The position numbers were made by a program, and so were the translations under genes. 64,000 nt of DNA from Saccharofermentans sp. GTDB taxonomy: Bacteria; Bacillota; Clostridia; Saccharofermentanales; Saccharofermentanaceae. Position 1 is the first letter of the stretch, and each line of letters starts with the position of its first letter. Below the pieces are notes generated by a model. That model saw nothing but the letters and a program-made list of their open reading frames with translations, made no database searches and was not told the DNA's origin. The stretch lies in NCBI GenBank assembly GCA_024692235.1, contig JAILMW010000022.1, positions 1-64,000 of the forward strand. The letters are read 5' to 3'. Below are positions 33,087 through 41,013 of this stretch, in pieces.

Positions 33087-34089
33087 AAGAAGTTCTTTCT
33101 CCTGGGCTGTCTTTGCAGCCGTGGTATTGATCCTGCTGGCGATAACCTCGGGAATATTCATATTCATGAAGAAGAACAGGAACAAGGCGCTCTTTAATGC
33201 TGACCTCAACCGTGACTATGTTGCGGTCATAGGCAAGTCGGAGAGTTCCTCATTCTGGATAAGCGTGTCTTCCGGCGCCCGCGCGGCAGCGGCGGAATAT
33301 AACCTTGACATGAGGTTCATGGCTCCTGACAGTGAGGAGGACTACGTATCTCAGAACAAGATGATCAGCGATGCGATAGCCGACGGCGCCAAGGCGATAA
33401 TATTCTCTGCCATAGACTACAATGCCAATGCTTCTGCCATCAACAGGGCGATAGAGGCAGGTATACCGGTAGTCGTGATAGACAGCGACGTAAACAGTGC
33501 CGGAGTATCCTGCAGGATAATGACCGACAACTACGAAGCCGGCCGTATGGCAGGCCTTCGGGCTCTTGAGAATAACGACGGCAAGCTCGTTATCGGAGTG
33601 GTTAACTACGATATCAATTCGGCTAACGGTCAGGAGCGAGAGAGAGGTTTCTGCGATGTCATAAGAGAATCGGGAAGAGATTGCGACATATATACCATCA
33701 ACTGTTCTTCTACTAAGGAGGATGCGTATGCAGGTACATGCCGCCTTCTGGAGGAGCATCCCGACATCAATACCATAGCAGCTTTAAATGAGCTGATGAG
33801 CCTGGGATCGGGATATGCCATCAGGGATCTGGGACTTGAGGAGGAAGTCGATATATATGCCTTTGACAGCAATGTCATCTCCGTCGGAATGCTGGAGACC
33901 GGAGAGATAGATGGCCTCGTGGTGCAAAATCCCTACTCTATGGGCTATTTGGGCGTGGAGACGGCATATCAGCTTATAAACGGAATACATCTGCCATCTG
34001 ATCATATCGACACTACCACCACTTATGTAAACTATGCCAATATGTACGACATAGATATCCAGAGGATGATCTTCAGGTTCGACGAATAA
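33076..34089 (+). CDS. Membrane-anchored RbsB-like sugar-binding protein
   Basis: A 337-residue type 1 periplasmic-binding protein held by an uncleaved N-terminal span (AVFAAVVLILLAITSGIFIFM). The binding domain shows DYVAVIGKSESSSFWISVSSGARAAAAEY, ISDAIADGAKAIIFSA, GIPVVVIDSD, DNYEAGRMAGLRAL, IAALNELMSLGSGYAI and GLVVQNPYSMGYLGVETA, as in RbsB or XylF. Its start lies inside the kinase 3' end with GGAGGAG upstream. An anchored binding protein translated with the kinase, without a transporter, most likely acts as a co-sensor. Confidence 0.85.
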   Translation: MRNRRSSFSWAVFAAVVLILLAITSGIFIFMKKNRNKALFNADLNRDYVAVIGKSESSSFWISVSSGARAAAAEYNLDMRFMAPDSEEDYVSQNKMISDAIADGAKAIIFSAIDYNANASAINRAIEAGIPVVVIDSDVNSAGVSCRIMTDNYEAGRMAGLRALENNDGKLVIGVVNYDINSANGQERERGFCDVIRESGRDCDIYTINCSSTKEDAYAGTCRLLEEHPDINTIAALNELMSLGSGYAIRDLGLEEEVDIYAFDSNVISVGMLETGEIDGLVVQNPYSMGYLGVETAYQLINGIHLPSDHIDTTTTYVNYANMYDIDIQRMIFRFDE

Positions 34090-34103
34090 GAGAATTAACA
34101 GAA

Positions 34104-34147
34104 GACATAATAAAAGAGCTCCCGACCGTGTAAAGTCGGGAGCTCTT
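34104..34147. terminator. Terminator between the sensor operon and GH43
   Basis: AAGAGCTCCCGAC and GTCGGGAGCTCTT (34114-34147) pair perfectly. The minus strand has TTTTATTATG after the hairpin, so it chiefly ends GH43. It can also stop the plus-strand operon. Confidence 0.85.
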
Positions 34148-34166
34148 GTCATCATCAGATAAGATA

Positions 34167-35150
34167 TTACTTCTCGTGATCGTAAGGGTGGATGGTCTCG
34201 ATAGTTCCGTCAGCTGCGATATTGAGCTTTGTGAACTTAACGCATCTCTTGTGGGAGCATCCGCCTGAGAGCTTAGCATCGTGATAGAAGAGATACCATT
34301 CGCCGTCGATCTCTACGATGGAGTGGTGAGTAGTCCAACCGATAACGGGCTCCATGATCCTTCCCTTATATGTGAAGGGACCTTCGGGCTTATCACTTTC
34401 TGCATAGCAGAGGTAGTGAGTAGTACCTGTGGAGTAGGAAAGGTAATACTTACCGCCGAACTTGTGCATCCAGGGACCTTCGAAGTAACGACGATCCTCA
34501 TCCTTAGCTTTGAGAGGCTCACCGTTCTCGTCGAGGATTGTGATCATCTTAGGCTCTGTTACGAATGAATCCATTGTCTGGCTGAACTGAGCAAACATGG
34601 GTCCTAAGGCCTTCTCATCGCCTTCGGGTCTGTGCTCGTCGGGATTGAACTTGCCGGACTGCCACATCTCCAGCTGACCGCCCCAGAGACCGCCGTAGTA
34701 GCAGAAGATCTTGCCGTCATCGTCAAGAAGGACTGCTGGGTCGATGCTGTAGCTGCCCTGGATATAGTTCTCCTGAGGCTTGAAGGGACCTACGGGAGAA
34801 TCAGACTCGGCAACGCCGATCCTGAAGATATCGTTCTTATCCTTAGCGGGGAATACAAGATAGTATTTGCCGTTTACTGCAACTGCATCGGGAGCCCAGA
34901 GCTGTCTGCTTACCCAGGGGATATCAGTCTCGCTGATAGCTACGCCGTTATCAACGCAGTCGCTGTCCAGGGAATCCATGGAGAGGATATGGTAATCCTT
35001 CATTACATACTGCTCTCCGTCGTCATCCTCGGGGATATCAAGGTCTTCGTCGTGTGAGGGGTAGATATAGATCTTGCCGTTAAATACGTGTGCAGAAGGG
35101 TCTGCGGTGTAGATGTTGGTGACAAGTTCTTTTCTTTCGTTCTTTTTCAT
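34167..35150 (-). CDS. Glycoside hydrolase family 43 enzyme, intracellular
   Basis: A 327-residue single-domain GH43, a five-bladed propeller that removes arabinose or xylose residues by inversion. The catalytic triad is visible: general base Asp in YTADPSAHVF, the pKa-modulating Asp in YSIDPAVLL, and general acid Glu in YFEGPWMHKF. WAPDAVAVNGKYYLVFPA and HHSIVEIDGEWYLFYHD are standard blade motifs. There is no signal peptide, so it should act on oligosaccharides after uptake. AAGAGGTG precedes the ATG at 35150. The divergent neighbour is buk; the convergent neighbour is the sugar-sensing operon. Confidence 0.9.
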   Translation of the reverse strand: MKKNERKELVTNIYTADPSAHVFNGKIYIYPSHDEDLDIPEDDDGEQYVMKDYHILSMDSLDSDCVDNGVAISETDIPWVSRQLWAPDAVAVNGKYYLVFPAKDKNDIFRIGVAESDSPVGPFKPQENYIQGSYSIDPAVLLDDDGKIFCYYGGLWGGQLEMWQSGKFNPDEHRPEGDEKALGPMFAQFSQTMDSFVTEPKMITILDENGEPLKAKDEDRRYFEGPWMHKFGGKYYLSYSTGTTHYLCYAESDKPEGPFTYKGRIMEPVIGWTTHHSIVEIDGEWYLFYHDAKLSGGCSHKRCVKFTKLNIAADGTIETIHPYDHEK

Positions 35151-35171
35151 GTTCACCTCTTAATAATAGAA

Positions 35172-35189
35172 ACTATATACAGATATAGT
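35172..35189 (-). promoter_or_regulatory. Operator-like palindrome before GH43
   Basis: ACTATAT-ACAG-ATATAGT is a perfect 18-base palindrome 22 bases before the GH43 start and next to a possible -10 (TACTAT on the minus strand). It is probably a regulator site. Confidence 0.5.
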
Positions 35190-35255
35190 ATGATCAAGAA
35201 AATGGTATCACTTTGAAGGTCTTATTGTAAATAAGAGTTTTATGCCCATATCAGA

Positions 35256-35322
35256 GCAAAACGGCTCAGAAAGTCACATTATGATAAGGATTTGCTCCGT
35301 TTTTCAGATGTAAAACGGTTTT
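35256..35322 (+). promoter_or_regulatory. Possible attenuator-like leader of buk
   Basis: GCAAAACGG (35256-35264), CCGTTTT (35297-35303) and AAAACGG (35312-35318) are mutually exclusive partners. The second and third form a short hairpin followed by TTTT; the first and second form an alternative. No known riboswitch motif was recognised. Confidence 0.4.
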
Positions 35323-35365
35323 GCTGATGATATCATAGGAGAAAACTGCGCGCGAGGTAACTTAT

Positions 35366-36487
35366 ATGCCAGATATAAAAAGCGTCCTTAAGATGCTCAT
35401 CATCAACCCCGGCTCTACTTCTACGAAGGTAAGCCTTTATGAGAACAAGACGAGCCTTTTTGAAGAGAATCTCTTCCACGATGCTCCCGTACTTTTGAAG
35501 TTCTCACACGTTAACGATCAGCTTGATTTCAGATATAACGTAATACTTGATATGTTAAAGGCTCACGATGTCGAGCCTTCTTCCATTGACATATTCATAG
35601 GAAGAGGCGGAAGCGCTTATTCCCAGCCCGGCGGAACTACCGTTATCGACGAGAAACTCTACGAGGATACGGTAGCAGGCGTAGGCGGGAGTGAACACCC
35701 CGCCAAGCTCGGCGTAATGCTCGCATGGAAGTTTGCAAAAGAGTACGGCAAGCCCGCTTATACTCTTAACCCCACTAATGTAGACGAGTACTGCGACTAC
35801 GCACGCCTTACGGGAATCAAGGGTATCTACAGGATCTCCCACTCTCATGTTCTTAACCAGAAGGCTGTAGCAAGAGCTCATGCCAAGAAGATCGGTAAGA
35901 AGTACGAAGACTGCAACTTCATCGTGGCGCATATTGACGGAGGTATCACAGTAAGTGCACATGACCACGGTAAGATGGTAGACGGTAATATGGGTGCTGA
36001 CGGTGAGGGAGCATTCACTCCCACAAGGATCGGAAGCGTTCCCGTATTGCAGCTCCTTGACTATATCGACGAGCATTCCGTAGAGGAAGTACGCCTTAAG
36101 TGCTCCAGAGCGGGCGGCTTCGTAAGCCTCTTCGGAACGGCTGATTCCGATAAGATCCACGCTCTTGTAGACGAGGGCGATAAGAAGGCGACACTTGTCT
36201 GGAAGACAATGATCTATCAGATCTGTAAGCAGATCGGTGAGATGAGCGCTGTCCTTTGCGGTAAGGTCGACGGCATCCTTCTTACGGGAGGCCTCCTCCG
36301 CTTTGCTGACGTAACCGAAGACATCACCATGAGATGCGGCTTCATAGCTCCCATAAGCGTATACCCGGGAGAGATGGAGCAGGACGCTCTCGCACATACC
36401 GTATACGATGCTATTCACGGCGAGCTCCCCATAAACACATATAAGGGTAAGCCAGTCTGGGACGGCTTCGAAGGATTAGACCTCTGA
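35366..36487 (+). CDS. buk: Butyrate kinase
   Basis: A 373-residue ASKHA-fold acid kinase of the butyrate kinase branch, interconverting butyryl phosphate and butyrate with ADP/ATP. It has MLIINPGSTSTKVSLYEN (phosphate 1), FIGRGGSAYSQPGGTTVID, HPAKLGVMLAW, AHIDGGITVSAHDHGKMVDGN, EGAFTPTRIGSVP and LLTGGLLRF. The start at ATG 35366 has GAGGTAAC upstream and gives nine more residues than typical; an internal Met (MLIINPG) is possible. Its partner is a phosphate acetyltransferase instead of the usual phosphotransbutyrylase. Other short or branched acids are possible substrates. Confidence 0.92.
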   Translation: MPDIKSVLKMLIINPGSTSTKVSLYENKTSLFEENLFHDAPVLLKFSHVNDQLDFRYNVILDMLKAHDVEPSSIDIFIGRGGSAYSQPGGTTVIDEKLYEDTVAGVGGSEHPAKLGVMLAWKFAKEYGKPAYTLNPTNVDEYCDYARLTGIKGIYRISHSHVLNQKAVARAHAKKIGKKYEDCNFIVAHIDGGITVSAHDHGKMVDGNMGADGEGAFTPTRIGSVPVLQLLDYIDEHSVEEVRLKCSRAGGFVSLFGTADSDKIHALVDEGDKKATLVWKTMIYQICKQIGEMSAVLCGKVDGILLTGGLLRFADVTEDITMRCGFIAPISVYPGEMEQDALAHTVYDAIHGELPINTYKGKPVWDGFEGLDL

Positions 36488-36512
36488 TATAAGCGAAAGG
36501 CAGGACACTAAC

Positions 36513-37505
36513 ATGAGTTTGATCGATCTCGTAAAGATAAAGGCACGCGCCGACATCAAGAAGATAGTTCTCCCCGAAGGAGACGAGCCCCGTACGGTAA
36601 AGGCCGCAAGGATCCTTAAGGACGAGTCTTTATGCGAACCTGTCCTTCTCGGTAACAAAGAGGCTATTAAGGAAGTCGCTTCCGAGAACGGCGTTGATCT
36701 TACGGGAATAGAGACGATAGATCCGGTAAGCGCAGATAAGCTTCAGGCATACGCAGATCTTTTCTATGAGCTTCGAAAGGCAAAGGGCGTCACACCGGAA
36801 GCTGCTCTTGAGACAGTAAAGGATGTCATGTACTACGGCATCATGATGGTAAAGACGGGAGATGCCGACGGCCTTGTATCAGGTGCCGTTCACAGCACGG
36901 GTGATATGCTCCGTCCCGCTTTGCAGATAATAAAGACTGCTCCGGGCATCAAATGCGTATCCTCAAGCTTCCTTATGGATATGCCCGATAAGTCCTTCGG
37001 ACATAACGGACTTCTCGTATATGCAGACTGCGTAGTAATGCCCTGTCCTACGGCTGAAGAGCTTGCACATATTGCCATCTCCGCCGCCAATACGGCTAAG
37101 AAGCTCTGCGGTATAGAAGAACCTAAGGTCGCTATGCTCTCATTTTCCACTAAGGGATCCGCTAAGCACGAGCTGGTATCCAAGGTTCAGCAGGCGGTAG
37201 ATATCGCACATGAACTTGCTCCTGACCTTCTTCTTGACGGAGAGATGCAGTTCGATGCGGCTCTTATCCCCGAGATCGGCGAGTCCAAGGCTCCCGGATC
37301 CAAGGTTGCAGGCCATGCCAACGTATTCGTATTCCCCGATCTTCAGGCAGGTAATATCGGATATAAGATCACACAGCGCCTTGGTAAGTGCGAGGCAGTA
37401 GCAGTCCTTCAGGGACTTGATAAGCCCTGTAACGACCTCTCCAGAGGTTGCTCTGTAGAAGATATCGTTGCTACCGTGACCCTTACGGCAGTACAGGCTC
37501 AGTAA
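36513..37505 (+). CDS. pta: Phosphate acetyltransferase (PTA/PTB family)
   Basis: A 330-residue phosphotransacylase that exchanges acyl-CoA and acyl phosphate. The N-terminus KIVLPEGDEPRTVKAARIL, the middle GLVSGAVHSTGDMLRPALQIIKTAPG, and AMLSFSTKGSAKHELVSKVQQAV, LDGEMQFDAALIP, GHANVFVFPDLQAGNIGYKITQRLG all match acetyl-specific Pta better than Ptb. It lies 25 bases after buk with AAAGGCAGG upstream, so they form one operon. The pairing predicts an acyl phosphate route to ATP; whether the acyl group is acetyl, propionyl or butyryl cannot be decided from sequence. Confidence 0.9.
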   Translation: MSLIDLVKIKARADIKKIVLPEGDEPRTVKAARILKDESLCEPVLLGNKEAIKEVASENGVDLTGIETIDPVSADKLQAYADLFYELRKAKGVTPEAALETVKDVMYYGIMMVKTGDADGLVSGAVHSTGDMLRPALQIIKTAPGIKCVSSSFLMDMPDKSFGHNGLLVYADCVVMPCPTAEELAHIAISAANTAKKLCGIEEPKVAMLSFSTKGSAKHELVSKVQQAVDIAHELAPDLLLDGEMQFDAALIPEIGESKAPGSKVAGHANVFVFPDLQAGNIGYKITQRLGKCEAVAVLQGLDKPCNDLSRGCSVEDIVATVTLTAVQAQ

Positions 37506-37619
37506 GTACACCTGCTTGTACATTTATTGCCTCGGATCCTGTACACGAGGATAGGAAAAAGCCGCAAAGTACATCATCGTGTACATGTTTTGAGCCGGAT
37601 CATGTACAGTCAGGTGTAC
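37506..37619. repeat. Array of GTACA-N6-TGTAC palindromes
   Basis: Three exact sites occur at 37506-37521, 37569-37584 and 37604-37619, with a half-degenerate one at 37541. Starts are 35, 28 and 35 bases apart. The last site extends to ten-base arms (ATCATGTACA/TGTACATGAT). The spacers differ (CCTGCT, TCATCG, GTCAGG), so the arms, not the whole unit, are conserved. The array starts in the last bases of pta's stop region and ends before its terminator. Confidence 0.85.
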
Positions 37620-37646
37620 ATGATCGTAAGATAAGGACAATGATAT

Positions 37647-37680
37647 CGCCCCTGATCTTCAAGGTCAGGGGCGTTTCTTT
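37647..37680 (+). terminator. Terminator of buk-pta
   Basis: CGCCCCTGA (37647-37655) pairs with TCAGGGGCG (37665-37673), followed by TTTCTTT. It lies after the palindrome array, so the array would be transcribed. Confidence 0.88.
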
Positions 37681-37701
37681 GCCTTGTTATGTGATCTGTT
37701 A

Positions 37702-38181
37702 TCAGAGCTTAAGTCTCATGAACACGTCTGCGTGCTCGTTATCGTTATATCTTGTGATCTCTTCGAATCCGAACTGCTTATAGATGGCGATGGCTGCTTC
37801 ACTCTTGCTGGCGATACTGTCCAAGTAGAGCCAGTTATATCCGAAGGATCTTCCCTGGTCTATGGCAAATCTCATCATCTCTTTGCCGTAACCCTGTCCG
37901 TGATATTCCTTGAGGAGGTAGAAGCACTTGATCTCTCCGCAGTTCCTGTGGAGCACTTCCTTATATTTCTCGTCGAACTTAAGATCTCTTATGGCAATGG
38001 AGCCTATTATCTCCTGGTCGTCATCCATCATGACCCAGAAGTGTCTGAAGTTACCTGCGATATCAGTGAGGTATTCCTGTTCGCCCTCGGGATCGAATGC
38101 GCGACCGGATTCAGGGCGCACCTTGGCAAAAAATTCATTAAGCGGTTCTTGAAGAAAACTTACAAACCCAACAAGTCTCAT
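37702..38181 (-). CDS. GNAT N-acetyltransferase
   Basis: A 159-residue acetyltransferase. EIKCFYLLKEYHGQGYGKEMMRFAIDQG is motif A with the full Q-G-x-G-K loop, and LYLDSIASKSEAAIAIYKQFGFEEITRY is motif B. The ATG at 38181 is set by GCGAGGT eight bases upstream, which removes nine upstream in-frame residues that lack a site. The substrate is unknown. It is convergent with pta and follows the two-component/ABC operon on the same strand, from which it is separated by about 60 bases. Confidence 0.85.
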   Translation of the reverse strand: MRLVGFVSFLQEPLNEFFAKVRPESGRAFDPEGEQEYLTDIAGNFRHFWVMMDDDQEIIGSIAIRDLKFDEKYKEVLHRNCGEIKCFYLLKEYHGQGYGKEMMRFAIDQGRSFGYNWLYLDSIASKSEAAIAIYKQFGFEEITRYNDNEHADVFMRLKL

Positions 38182-38243
38182 AGAAGTAACCTCGCCTGTT
38201 TCATTCACATACTATTGTAACAGATAAATAGCGAAGTTGCCGT

Positions 38244-39134
38244 TTATCGGGCAAAATTTAATTCGATCCGAAGATCAGTTCCCGTGAGCGAGGCTTCTAT
38301 ACTGCCGCCGTTTCTCTCTATAAGCTCTTTTGCTATGGAGAAGCCGAGCCCCGTTGAGCCTTCGGCATCGTTTACCGTGTAGTACTTATCGAAGAGTTTG
38401 GAAACGGTAAGGGGAGTAAGGGAAGGGGCAGGATTCTCGAAGGTCACCTTAGCGTCAGATGTCAGTACTATCGTAAGGTCCCCTTCTGAATATTTAAGCG
38501 CATTGCCTATCATGTTCTCGAATATCCTGTTCGCATCCTTCCTGCTGCACCTTGCAAGAACAGCAGCTTCGGGCATCGTTATCTTCGGTTCGATCCCTTT
38601 CTTACCGAAGGATGCGTAGAAGGAGATGAGGCACTCCTCAAGGATCCTTCTGATATCCTGATCTTCAATATCCTCATGGGATACGGCGTCAGAGCGGTCG
38701 GAGGATGTGGTGTATTTGAAGAGCTCTTCCGTCAGGTCCGACAGGGCGTCCGTCCTGTTCTTTATCCTTGCAAGGTATTCTTTACGGAGTTCCTCGTCAG
38801 GCTCTTCCTCGATCATCTCGAGATATGACTTGATGGCCGTAAGAGGAGTTCGAAGGTCGTGGGAGATGCCGGTCACCGCATCCTTGACTGTCTGATTGCC
38901 CCCCTCGAACCTTACTTTCTCTTCGTTCAGGATCTTAAGTTCGCGGTTAAGTGCTTCTGCACATCTCCTGGCTTTGGGATCGGAGGTTGACAGAGTAACG
39001 GGAACTCCTGTCTTACCTGATACCTGATCCTTTATGTTTTCAGTCAGCTCGTCGTAGCCCTTCCGTAAGTAACGGATCTTAATAAGGGCAAGTATCAGTA
39101 AGATCGATAAAGCGATAATGACGATAAGCTGCAT
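38244..39134 (-). CDS. Sensor histidine kinase (intramembrane-sensing type)
   Basis: A 296-residue short HisKA kinase with only one clear N-terminal span (LIVIIALSILLILALIKI) and no extracellular domain. Signal input is therefore probably through the adjacent ABC transporter. It has the H box GISHDLRTPLTAIKSYLEMI, the N box IFENMIGNALKYSEGD, and the G box GSTGLGFSIAKELIERNGGSI. No ribosome site precedes the ATG; TATAAT lies six bases upstream, inside the 3' end of the permease gene region. It is the last gene of the response regulator-ABC-permease-permease-kinase operon. Confidence 0.9.
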   Translation of the reverse strand: MQLIVIIALSILLILALIKIRYLRKGYDELTENIKDQVSGKTGVPVTLSTSDPKARRCAEALNRELKILNEEKVRFEGGNQTVKDAVTGISHDLRTPLTAIKSYLEMIEEEPDEELRKEYLARIKNRTDALSDLTEELFKYTTSSDRSDAVSHEDIEDQDIRRILEECLISFYASFGKKGIEPKITMPEAAVLARCSRKDANRIFENMIGNALKYSEGDLTIVLTSDAKVTFENPAPSLTPLTVSKLFDKYYTVNDAEGSTGLGFSIAKELIERNGGSIEASLTGTDLRIELNFAR

Positions 39135-39146
39135 AACAAGATTATA

Positions 39147-40193
39147 TCAGTTGAGCTCCCGCCTTCGGAATATCATAAGCCCCGCAGCATTAATACCAAC
39201 TATCCAGATCAGGTTTGTAAAGCAGAAGAATATGTAAAGCCCGTCCTTCCACATCCTGTAGTGGGATACTACCAGTAAAAGTGACATCAGGAATCCGCAA
39301 CCGGGATTGGCGTAAAGACCTGCTATCAATATCTTACGTGGTGTCCCTTCGATATGATTAGGGTTCGGTCTTCCGCGATATATCTCTTCGTCTAAGATCT
39401 CACCGTTTTCCGTGATCACGATGATATCGCAGAAGTTCTTGATGTCGAATGTGTAATTATTCTCGAACTTGCTGTCAGGATGTTGCTCAGTGTATTCTTT
39501 AAGCTTCGTATAATTGTAATCGCGTTCCGGTACCATAAGAGCCGTCATGGTAACTCCGACGGAACCTGTGAAGAATACTACCAGGACTCCTGCAACGGCT
39601 ATAAGTGATACGACGGGCCTTTTTGAGACAAAAAGGATACCGAGTGATACGGATAACAGGACTATGTCCGCCATAAAAATATACAGTGCGTAGGTTCCTA
39701 AAAGCGGGAAGAATACGGGGATCTTCCAATGTTGAATGAGCATGGCCAACGACATTGCGACCAGGCTTAAGATATTGAAGACCGTCGTGACAGAAATACC
39801 GAAGATCAATGACGCCAGATAGACTCTCGTCTTGGAATGTCCTGAAGCTATAAGATTACGCAAGGCGCCTCCGGTGAACATCTTTCCCGTGAAGAGAATC
39901 GTAAAGAGGGGAGACATTATCGCAGGGAATACCAAGGCAAAGTCTAAGTATGAGATAAGATAATCTATCTTGGAATCGATATCTCTATCCAGATCGGAAT
40001 GAAAGCTTTCAGCCTTCTCGTAAGTCACTTCTATAGTATCGGTCAACAGATAGTCGCTTGTAAGAAGATTCTTCGTTCCGATCGTTGAAGTGCTGATATT
40101 CGCAAATGATATGACGACTATAAGAGTGATGAAGATCCATAGCTCTATGGTCTTAACGGCCCTGAAGAAGAAACCGCTTATTATCTTTTTCAT
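39147..40193 (-). CDS. ABC-2 type permease
   Basis: A 348-residue membrane protein with about six spans: one near the N-terminus (IELWIFITLIVVISFANI) and a cluster from residue 100 to 220. An extracellular loop of about 80 residues (VPERDYNYTKLKEYTEQHPD) follows, then C-terminal spans. Topology and the FTGGALRNLIASGHSKTRVYLASLI stretch fit ABC-2 permeases of peptide-antibiotic resistance or export systems. AAAGGAG precedes the ATG at 40193, one base after the stop of the other permease. Confidence 0.82.
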   Translation of the reverse strand: MKKIISGFFFRAVKTIELWIFITLIVVISFANISTSTIGTKNLLTSDYLLTDTIEVTYEKAESFHSDLDRDIDSKIDYLISYLDFALVFPAIMSPLFTILFTGKMFTGGALRNLIASGHSKTRVYLASLIFGISVTTVFNILSLVAMSLAMLIQHWKIPVFFPLLGTYALYIFMADIVLLSVSLGILFVSKRPVVSLIAVAGVLVVFFTGSVGVTMTALMVPERDYNYTKLKEYTEQHPDSKFENNYTFDIKNFCDIIVITENGEILDEEIYRGRPNPNHIEGTPRKILIAGLYANPGCGFLMSLLLVVSHYRMWKDGLYIFFCFTNLIWIVGINAAGLMIFRRRELN

Positions 40194-40194
40194 A

Positions 40195-41013
40195 TCAGAA
40201 GATCTCCTTTCTCTTGAAGGCGGGAACACCTATGGCCGCACCTGCGATAAGAAGAACGATAGTGGTCTCTTTGTGGATCTTAAAGACGTGCTTTGTTATT
40301 TTGCCGTAGAAGGCATCCTGAGGTGTTCTGTCGCTTATGAAGATAAGTGCCTTCCTGGCATTGCCCGTGACGTACTTGGGGTTCTCCTGTACTTCGTATT
40401 CGTCAGTCTCTTCGTTATAGATCTTCTCTGTGTAGGGGATATCCAGTCGATCCTTGCATGCTCCGCCGATCAGTATGAACGAATAGAACATGGCAAGAGT
40501 AAGTACCAGTGAGAAGAATCTTATGCTGAAGTAAGTGTCTGCGAGCACGAAGAGGGATGCAAAGGCTGCCGTCCACAAAACAATGAGGATAAGAGCTTTT
40601 GTGTCAGGCGTCTTGAAGAGCCTTTCACCTTCTTTTCCCATAAGCTTAATGACGGTCTTTACCATAAGGATCTCGAGGGAAGATGCGATGACGGAAAAGA
40701 CTACCGATACGATCCAGGAGCCTAAGAAGACATAATGCCTTTTTACTCCCACGGTGATCTTATTGCGCCAGCCGCCGTCCCCTCTTTCTCTGTCTACGAG
40801 AAGGTATATGAAGATCGCGCTTATGAGGATGCCGTGGACCAGGAATTCGCGCGGGTCGGTCTTGGATAATATAATGCTCTCATAAAAGAGGTTTTCCGAC
40901 AGATAAGATGAGAGGACCACGAGACATCCCCAGACCATGGGCAGGAAGAGCAGGATCCATGTGCTCTTGCTCTTTGCCATCCTGTATAGGATTATGTGAA
41001 GCTGACTTATCAT
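40195..41013 (-). CDS. ABC-2 type permease
   Basis: A 272-residue membrane protein with about six spans (LLFLPMVWGCLVVLSSYL, LVHGILISAIFIYLLV, VFLGSWIVSVVFSVIASSLEI, ALILIVLWTAAFASLFVLA, FSLVLTLAMFYSFILIGG, IVLLIAGAAIGVPAF). The two permeases of this operon have similar lengths of membrane core and probably form a heterodimer with the ATPase. The first four bases overlap the ATPase gene, showing translational coupling. Substrate unknown. Confidence 0.82.
   Translation of the reverse strand: MISQLHIILYRMAKSKSTWILLFLPMVWGCLVVLSSYLSENLFYESIILSKTDPREFLVHGILISAIFIYLLVDRERGDGGWRNKITVGVKRHYVFLGSWIVSVVFSVIASSLEILMVKTVIKLMGKEGERLFKTPDTKALILIVLWTAAFASLFVLADTYFSIRFFSLVLTLAMFYSFILIGGACKDRLDIPYTEKIYNEETDEYEVQENPKYVTGNARKALIFISDRTPQDAFYGKITKHVFKIHKETTIVLLIAGAAIGVPAFKRKEIF

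Noticed and set aside
37506..37619. The GTACA array as a CRISPR
   Set aside because: The repeated part is a short palindrome with six-base centres, the spacing is irregular and there are no cas genes.
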